Translations under genes and position numbers: made by a program | Part shown: piece after piece, positions 9,553 to 13,770 of the stretch | Position numbering within the stretch: position 1 is the stretch's first letter | Layout: every line of letters begins with the position of its first letter | The notes under the pieces: model-generated | Databases searched by the model: none | Told to the model about the DNA's origin: nothing | The model's input: only the letters and a program-made list of their open reading frames with translations | Source of the DNA: JAXLYX01 sp046351215 | Lineage (GTDB): Bacteria > Myxococcota_A > Polyangia > Polyangiales > Houyiibacteriaceae | DNA: 13,770 nucleotides | Assembly (NCBI GenBank): GCA_046351215.1 | Contig: JAXLYX010000049.1 | Location: 1 to 13,770 of the forward strand | Direction: 5' to 3'

Positions 9553-10922
9553 GGAACGTCGTCGAATCCATGTTCGCGATTCTGGGCTCGGCCCTGATCT
9601 TCGCGATGGTCTCCCGACTCCTACCCCGGAAGAGCCACTCCATCCTCTGGAAGGCCTTCGCGGCGAGGATCTTCTTCTCCTTCGCCCAGACCGCCATCTA
9701 TGCCTGGTATTACGGCAGCGGCGACATGTACATGTACATGGACGTGGGGGGACGTTTCGCCTCGATCACCGCGCGGGATCCCGTCACCTACCTCCCCCAG
9801 CTGCTGGGAGCTTGCATCGGCATCACGCCCTCGCGTGGGCTCGCTTTCGAGGGGACGGGCACGACGGCGAACATGCAGGCCATCGTGGCGGTCTTCCGGC
9901 TCTTCCACGACTCGATCTGGGCCGTGGGCTTCTGGTTCGGGCTGCTCTCCTTCGCCGCCCAGGCCTTCGCCTATCACGGAGCCATCCGGCTCGTGGGCGA
10001 ACGCTACGAGCGGTACGTGCGACTGGCGTTCCTCTACACCCCGTCGGTCGCGTTCTGGTCGGCCTCCATCACGAAGGAGACGGTGGCGATCGCGGGGCTG
10101 TCGCTGGTCCTCTACGGTGTGTCGTCGTGGAGCCACTCGGGCGTGCCCGCAGGCCTCGTATCGACCTTCCTCGGCGCGCTGATCCTCGTGATCTCGAAGC
10201 CGTTCATCCTGATTCCCCTCGGCATCAGCATCGCCGTCTTCGCCATGCGGAAGCAGCGCGCCGACCTCCCCCGGAAGGTCAACCCGCTCTTTCGCTCGCT
10301 CCGCCCCTTCGCGCTGGCGGCCTTGGCCGTCGGGTCGGTGATCGTGCCCGGGATGCTCTTCCCCCAGCTGAGACCCGAGAAGGTCGTGGAGACGGCCAAC
10401 TACCGCAGAACGGTCGCGTACGGACAAGGAGCGTCCGATTTGAGCCCGGCGCGCAGCGAAGCCGACGACGAGTTCGGTCTCGCGTACATCCCCGTGGGTT
10501 TGACCGCCGCGCTGTTTCGGCCCTTCTTCTTCGAGGCGCGGAACCTGACCCAGCTGCTCAACGTCCTCGAGACCACGGCGATCCTGTACCTCGTGCTCCG
10601 CGTGGTGTTCCGGACCGGGCTACGTGGGATCTACCGGAAGATCCTGAGACATCCCGAGCTCACGTTCTGCATCGCGTTCACGCTGATGACCGCGCTCGCC
10701 GTCGGGATGTCCAATCCGAATCTCGGTACCATCTCGCGCTATCGGGCACCGATGATGCCGTTCTACGTGCTCGCGTTGCTCATCCTCAACGAGTCGGCGA
10801 GACGGCCCCCTCGGGGGCAGGATCTACCGGCTTCGGCCGGCGGGACCGTCGAAGGGACGGCCCGACTCGCGGCTGCCGTCGGGGGCGCGGGGCCCGCGCG
10901 TCGACGTCAGAACTGGAAGTAG
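9537..10922 (+). CDS. Polytopic membrane protein, possibly Wzy/GT-C-like polysaccharide enzyme
   Basis: I do not firmly recognise this protein of up to 461 residues. It has about ten hydrophobic segments and a long soluble loop around residues 275-325. Notable motifs are GDMYMYMDVGGRFA after the second hydrophobic region, TPSVAFWSASITKETVAIA in the middle, and TISRYRAPMMPFYVLALLIL near the end. The R-x-R-x-P-x-x-P pattern before a last membrane helix is common in GT-C glycosyltransferases and Wzy-type polymerases, and the FWS..(T)KE pattern recurs in membrane proteins of polysaccharide clusters; both comparisons are from memory. The C-terminal 40 residues are polar and low-complexity. Start codons ATG 9537 (weak RBS), GTG 9549 and ATG 9570 are all possible. 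The gene follows the acyltransferase gene on the same strand and ends tail-to-tail with the MBOAT gene, overlapping it by 16 nt. A polysaccharide role is inferred from context. Confidence 0.72.
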   Translation: MGGPVRNVVESMFAILGSALIFAMVSRLLPRKSHSILWKAFAARIFFSFAQTAIYAWYYGSGDMYMYMDVGGRFASITARDPVTYLPQLLGACIGITPSRGLAFEGTGTTANMQAIVAVFRLFHDSIWAVGFWFGLLSFAAQAFAYHGAIRLVGERYERYVRLAFLYTPSVAFWSASITKETVAIAGLSLVLYGVSSWSHSGVPAGLVSTFLGALILVISKPFILIPLGISIAVFAMRKQRADLPRKVNPLFRSLRPFALAALAVGSVIVPGMLFPQLRPEKVVETANYRRTVAYGQGASDLSPARSEADDEFGLAYIPVGLTAALFRPFFFEARNLTQLLNVLETTAILYLVLRVVFRTGLRGIYRKILRHPELTFCIAFTLMTALAVGMSNPNLGTISRYRAPMMPFYVLALLILNESARRPPRGQDLPASAGGTVEGTARLAAAVGGAGPARRRQNWK

Positions 10923-12358
10923 ATGAACGGGTTGTTCGAGACGGGCGCCAGGAGGAATGCCAAGAGCGTCCACGCGAAGACCAGCGCCGCTCCGCTCCAG
11001 GTTCCCATTCCGAGACGAACGTAGGGACCCGTGAGGGGACCTTCGTCGAGTGACGCCGCCAATGCATCGAGGGCACGGTCGAACCGTCGAGCACGTGTGC
11101 CCTCGGTTCGGAAGAGCGAGCGACCGATGGCGTGGCCCAGGACGACGAGCGCCGCGAGAAAGAACAGGGTCGGGGAGATCCAGCGCACGCCCCCGCGCCA
11201 CGTCGCGAGGCCCGAGAGGAACGCGAGGGTGCGGTCCAGCCCGACGGCACGGAAAGGGATCCAGCACAGCGACACGAAGGCGAAGGTGAGCGGGGTCGCC
11301 GCCATCGTCGGCAGCCGCCAGCGCGTGCCCTTGAGCCGATGCAATGCGAGGGCCACGCCGTGCAACCCGCCCCAGAGAACGAAGTTCCAGCTCGCGCCGT
11401 GCCAGAGCCCGCCGAGCAGCATCGTGAGGACGAGGTTCACGTAGGTTCGGAACGGCCCGCGGCGGTTTCCTCCGAGCGAGATGTAGAGGTAGTCGCGGAG
11501 CCAGAAGCTGAGCGTCATGTGCCAACGGCGCCAGAACTCGGTGATGCTCGAGCTGGCGTAGGGCATGTCGAAGTTCTCGGGCAGGTCGTAGCCGATCAGC
11601 TTCGCGCTGCCGATGGCCATGTCCGAGTACCCCGAGAAGTCGCAGTAGATCTGGAGGGAGTACCCGAGCACCGCGGCGGCGAGCGTGGCGCCGTCGAAGA
11701 CCTCCGGCGCATCGAACACCGGGTCCACCATCACGGCCAAGTGATCCGCGATCGACTTCTTGGTGAACCCGAGGAGGAACGCCGACGCTCCGGTGGCGAA
11801 CCGGGCCCGGGTCAGACCGATGTCGCGATCGAGCTGCGGAAGGAGCACGGACGCTCGAACGATCGGACCGGCGATGAGCTCGGGGAAGAAGGTGATGAAG
11901 GTGGTGTAGTCCATCCACGTCCGGACCCGACCGAGCTCGCGACGGTGGACATCGATGACGTAACTCATCGTCTTGAACGTGTAGAAGCTGATCCCCGCCG
12001 GCAGCAGGATGTCCCGATGCGGGATCGAATGGGCGTGGGGCAAGAGGCCGTTCAGGTTGTCGACGAAGAAGTTGAAGTACTTGAAGTACCCGAGGACGCC
12101 GAGGTTGCTGACGATGCTCGTGAGGAGCCACGCTCTCCGGACGCGTCGCGAGTCGCTGGCGGCGATTCGCGCCGCGCAGACGTAATCGATCAGGCTGATG
12201 AGCAGCAGCAGCCCGAGATAGCGGTAGTCCCAGAGGGCGTAGAAGAGGCAGGAGGCCGCCGCGAGGAGGCGCTTCTTCCCCGTGACTCCCACCGGCAGAG
12301 CGAGCAGGAGCAACGTGCCGGCCAAGAAGAGGAAGTAGTAGGGATTAGAGAAGACCAC
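10907..12358 (-). CDS. MBOAT-family O-acyltransferase (AlgI-like)
   Basis: The 483-residue multi-spanning protein belongs to the membrane-bound O-acyltransferase family, whose AlgI, PatA and DltB members carry acyl groups across the membrane for modification of exported polysaccharides. Landmarks: FSNPYYFLFL at the N-terminus (as in AlgI-type proteins), YFKYFNFFVDNL near 91-102, LLPAGISFYTFKTMSYVIDV at 118-137, FFPELIAGPIVR, LQIYCDFSGYSDMAIGSAKLIG, FWRRWHMTLSFWLRDYLYISLGG with His280, and the hallmark LLGGLWHGASWNF with the presumed catalytic His320. The start is a GTG inside the end of the upstream SGNH gene (14-nt overlap), indicating coupled translation; no good separate RBS is visible. 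The pair mirrors AlgI with AlgJ or AlgX, so O-acetylation of an exopolysaccharide or cell-wall glycan is likely. The 3' end overlaps the convergent membrane protein gene by 16 nt. Confidence 0.95.
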   Translation of the reverse strand: MVFSNPYYFLFLAGTLLLLALPVGVTGKKRLLAAASCLFYALWDYRYLGLLLLISLIDYVCAARIAASDSRRVRRAWLLTSIVSNLGVLGYFKYFNFFVDNLNGLLPHAHSIPHRDILLPAGISFYTFKTMSYVIDVHRRELGRVRTWMDYTTFITFFPELIAGPIVRASVLLPQLDRDIGLTRARFATGASAFLLGFTKKSIADHLAVMVDPVFDAPEVFDGATLAAAVLGYSLQIYCDFSGYSDMAIGSAKLIGYDLPENFDMPYASSSITEFWRRWHMTLSFWLRDYLYISLGGNRRGPFRTYVNLVLTMLLGGLWHGASWNFVLWGGLHGVALALHRLKGTRWRLPTMAATPLTFAFVSLCWIPFRAVGLDRTLAFLSGLATWRGGVRWISPTLFFLAALVVLGHAIGRSLFRTEGTRARRFDRALDALAASLDEGPLTGPYVRLGMGTWSGAALVFAWTLLAFLLAPVSNNPFIYFQF

Positions 12359-13403
12359 GTCGCGCCAATCTCGTCAGTTCGTCGGCGACCAGTCGGGCCG
12401 CCTCGCGATGCCCGGTGGCGTTCAGGTGACCGGTCCCGAATCCGGTGTTCGGGAACCCGTAGGGCGGGCCGGCCGCACGGTCGAAGCGCGCGAAGGCGTC
12501 CCTCAGGAACACGCAGCTCGACCCGGTTTCGGCGCAGTAGCGGCGCACGCGAAGCTCGGTGGCGTCTTCCTCTCGCGTCCCGTAGCGGCCGAGGAAGAGG
12601 AGCGTCAGGCGCGATCCAAAGGCTTCCCGAAGCATCCCGAGCTCCAATTCCACGGGAAAGGACGCGTCGTTCGCTGCGACTCGGACCGCGGGAGCAGCGC
12701 TCTGATGGAACGGCCGGAACTCGGTCATCAGGGTCTCGAAGCTACGAATCTGGATCGAGGCATTGGCGAGGAGGGCCGAGCGCGCTCGAAGGGCCCGCAG
12801 CGCCCGGCGTAGTCCGCCTCCACGGCCGGCGGGAGGGAGCGCGACCGTGCGCAGCCGACCACCGGCGACGAGCTCGAAGTGGGTGGACCCGGGGTCGAAG
12901 GCCTCGTGCCCGAGGTCGGCCGAGGTCATCTGGACGACTGTCCACTCGGGGCGGAAGACGGAGGTGTAAGCGGGAGCGAGGTGCACGTAGTCCGCGGCGC
13001 TCCGGCCGGCGACCCCTGCGTTCAGCACTCGCATGGACGGCGCCCCCGCCGCGAGAATCCGCGCCAATCGCCCCGTGTAGCACTCCTCGTCGTTCACGTG
13101 GACAGCCTCCGTGAACGAATCTCCGAGAACGAGCAGCGGTGCTCCGCGCTCCGCGGGCAGGCCGGTTCGACGCACTCCGCGCGGGCCCCAGTGGCCGATG
13201 CCCGCGCCTTCCTTGAAACACGTCGTCGTCGCTCCGTCGGCGATCACGTAGCCGAATTCGGGGTCGAGGCTGCGGGGTTCGTAGAGGTACAGTCGAGCCA
13301 CCGACTCTCCGACGCAGGCGGCCACCGCGAGGGCGGCCACGACGCGGACCGTACGGCGTACGAGATTCGCGAAGACGGACGAAGCAGAGCGTTCGTCGGA
13401 CAT
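12345..13403 (-). CDS. Membrane-anchored SGNH/GDSL-like protein, partner of the MBOAT gene
   Basis: Taken from the ATG complementary to 13401-13403, the product has 352 residues. An N-terminal hydrophobic stretch (about 18-34, RVVAALAVAACVGESVA) would anchor it with the rest outside the cytoplasm. Then come HWGPRGVRRTG (71-81), LLVLGDSFTEAV with block-I Ser96, LNAGVAGRSAADYV (block II-like) and a C-terminal GTGHLNATGHREAARLVADEL with His326 as candidate catalytic base. By eye, the block-III Asn position reads Ala (TSADLGHEAF) and the Asp three residues before the His reads Gly, so activity may be altered. In alginate-type systems a periplasmic SGNH protein receives acyl groups from the MBOAT protein. 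A longer start (GTG, 13478) is possible but lies upstream of the candidate promoter at 13412-13420. It overlaps the MBOAT gene by 14 nt. Confidence 0.85.
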   Translation of the reverse strand: MSDERSASSVFANLVRRTVRVVAALAVAACVGESVARLYLYEPRSLDPEFGYVIADGATTTCFKEGAGIGHWGPRGVRRTGLPAERGAPLLVLGDSFTEAVHVNDEECYTGRLARILAAGAPSMRVLNAGVAGRSAADYVHLAPAYTSVFRPEWTVVQMTSADLGHEAFDPGSTHFELVAGGRLRTVALPPAGRGGGLRRALRALRARSALLANASIQIRSFETLMTEFRPFHQSAAPAVRVAANDASFPVELELGMLREAFGSRLTLLFLGRYGTREEDATELRVRRYCAETGSSCVFLRDAFARFDRAAGPPYGFPNTGFGTGHLNATGHREAARLVADELTRLARRGLL

Positions 13404-13411
13404 CGTCCGAA

Positions 13412-13420
13412 CGTATACCA
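13412..13420 (-). promoter_or_regulatory. Extended -10 promoter element for the SGNH-MBOAT pair
   Basis: On the minus strand the sequence reads TGGTATACG, an extended -10 (TGn plus TATACG, 4 of 6 to consensus). No convincing -35 lies upstream, as extended -10 promoters allow. The ATG at 13403 begins only 8 nt after the hexamer, so transcription would start at or within a few bases of the start codon, giving a leaderless or nearly leaderless mRNA. The absence of a Shine-Dalgarno before this ATG agrees with that reading. Confidence 0.35.
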
Positions 13421-13446
13421 CGGAGAACGGACCCTTGGAGGCGCAG

Positions 13447-13462
13447 CCCACGCGCCCACGCG
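13447..13462. repeat. Tandem duplication of an 8-bp unit
   Basis: CCCACGCG is repeated twice without a gap at 13447-13462, and its first seven bases recur at 13478-13484. All copies lie in the 91-bp gap between the C-terminal fragment gene and the SGNH gene, upstream of the candidate promoter. They may be binding sites or slippage products; in GC-rich DNA chance is also possible. Confidence 0.3.
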
Positions 13463-13494
13463 GCGTTGACCGTGGCACCCACGCCCCCGCGCCC

Positions 13495-13770
13495 TCACCC
13501 CCGATCGAGCTTCGACGCCTTCCGCCGCCCGAGCACGAGCTTCTTCTCGAGCTCCGAACGCTGCTGCCGGTAGAACTCCCGGAGGAAGAGCTCCGAACGG
13601 GTGCTGGGCTCGTGTCCCTCGAAGCCCACCTTCTTCGCGATGGTCTCGGCGACCAGGCGCAGGTCCTCGGGCCGCGCGCGTCCCGTCTCGATCTCCCGGA
13701 GGAGGGTCGCGAGCGTCTCGAGCTCGTGCTCGCCGTAGACGGCGAAGTGCTCGCGTTCGAAGAGGATCTC
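13495..13770 (-). CDS. Unrecognised protein, C-terminal fragment (partial)
   Basis: The last 91 codons of a minus-strand gene enter from the right edge and stop at TGA (complement of 13495-13497). The fragment is strongly charged and predicted helical: FEREHFAVYGEHELETLA, then LLREIETGRARPEDLRLVAE, AKKVGFEGHEPSTRSELF, LREFYRQQRSELEKKL, and a basic end GRRKASKLDRG. Codon third positions are overwhelmingly G or C, as in its neighbours, which supports real coding. No family or function is recognised, and it is not obviously related to polysaccharide synthesis. It lies upstream of, and in line with, the SGNH-MBOAT pair; the 91-bp gap has a candidate promoter but no clear terminator. Confidence 0.68.
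   Translation of the reverse strand, partial: EILFEREHFAVYGEHELETLATLLREIETGRARPEDLRLVAETIAKKVGFEGHEPSTRSELFLREFYRQQRSELEKKLVLGRRKASKLDRG

Noticed and set aside
9725..9741. ATGTAC repeat inside the 461-aa gene
   Set aside because: It encodes the alternating Met-Tyr motif in frame and is explained by coding; no other copies or structure nearby.
11132..13114. A 660-codon plus-strand frame opposite the MBOAT and SGNH genes
   Set aside because: It is Arg- and Glu-rich, low-complexity and antisense to two genes with clear family motifs and sensible operon overlap.
13471..13483. Small hairpin (CGTGG/CCACG) after the right-edge partial gene, as a terminator
   Set aside because: It has only a 5-bp stem and no following T-run on the minus strand, too weak to call a terminator in GC-rich sequence.

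Overview
This window comes from a GC-rich bacterium (by eye about two thirds G+C, with a strong preference for G or C at third codon positions). It encodes surface-polysaccharide functions typical of a diderm cell. No rRNA, tRNA, CRISPR array, transposase or integrase was seen, and the sequence alone does not fix the phylum; a planctomycete- or deltaproteobacterium-like lineage is only a guess.

Layout. (1) 1-1258, minus strand: the N-terminal part of a Wzx-type flippase (cut by the window edge), preceded on the same strand by rfbA, the dTDP-glucose pyrophosphorylase. (2) 1259-1497: a 239-bp divergent control region carrying several inverted repeats and a sigma-70-like promoter. (3) 1498-8166, plus strand: an Lrp/AsnC-family regulator followed by gltB and gltD, the two subunits of NADPH-type glutamate synthase. 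The set is closed by a strong hairpin terminator at 8188-8217. (4) 8277-10922, plus strand: an acyltransferase-3 family membrane protein and an unassigned polytopic membrane protein that resembles Wzy or GT-C type polysaccharide enzymes. (5) 10907-13403, minus strand, convergent with region 4: an MBOAT (AlgI-like) acyltransferase and its upstream partner, a membrane-anchored SGNH/GDSL-like protein. The two overlap by 14 nt and form a polysaccharide O-acylation pair. (6) 13495-13770, minus strand: the C-terminal end of an unrecognised charged protein.

How the parts fit. The flanks look like one surface-polysaccharide region: nucleotide-sugar supply (RfbA), lipid-linked unit export (flippase), a possible polymerase or glycosyltransferase, and two kinds of acyl decoration (acyltransferase 3; MBOAT plus SGNH). 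A housekeeping nitrogen-assimilation operon with its own Lrp-type regulator sits in the middle. The most informative non-coding parts are the repeat-rich control region before the regulator, an SD presented in a hairpin loop before the acyltransferase gene, and a possible 11-codon leader ORF that overlaps the start of the unassigned membrane protein. I did not find a clearly new multi-gene system. The best candidates for something undescribed are the 461-aa membrane protein and the SGNH partner whose block III and block V residues look altered.
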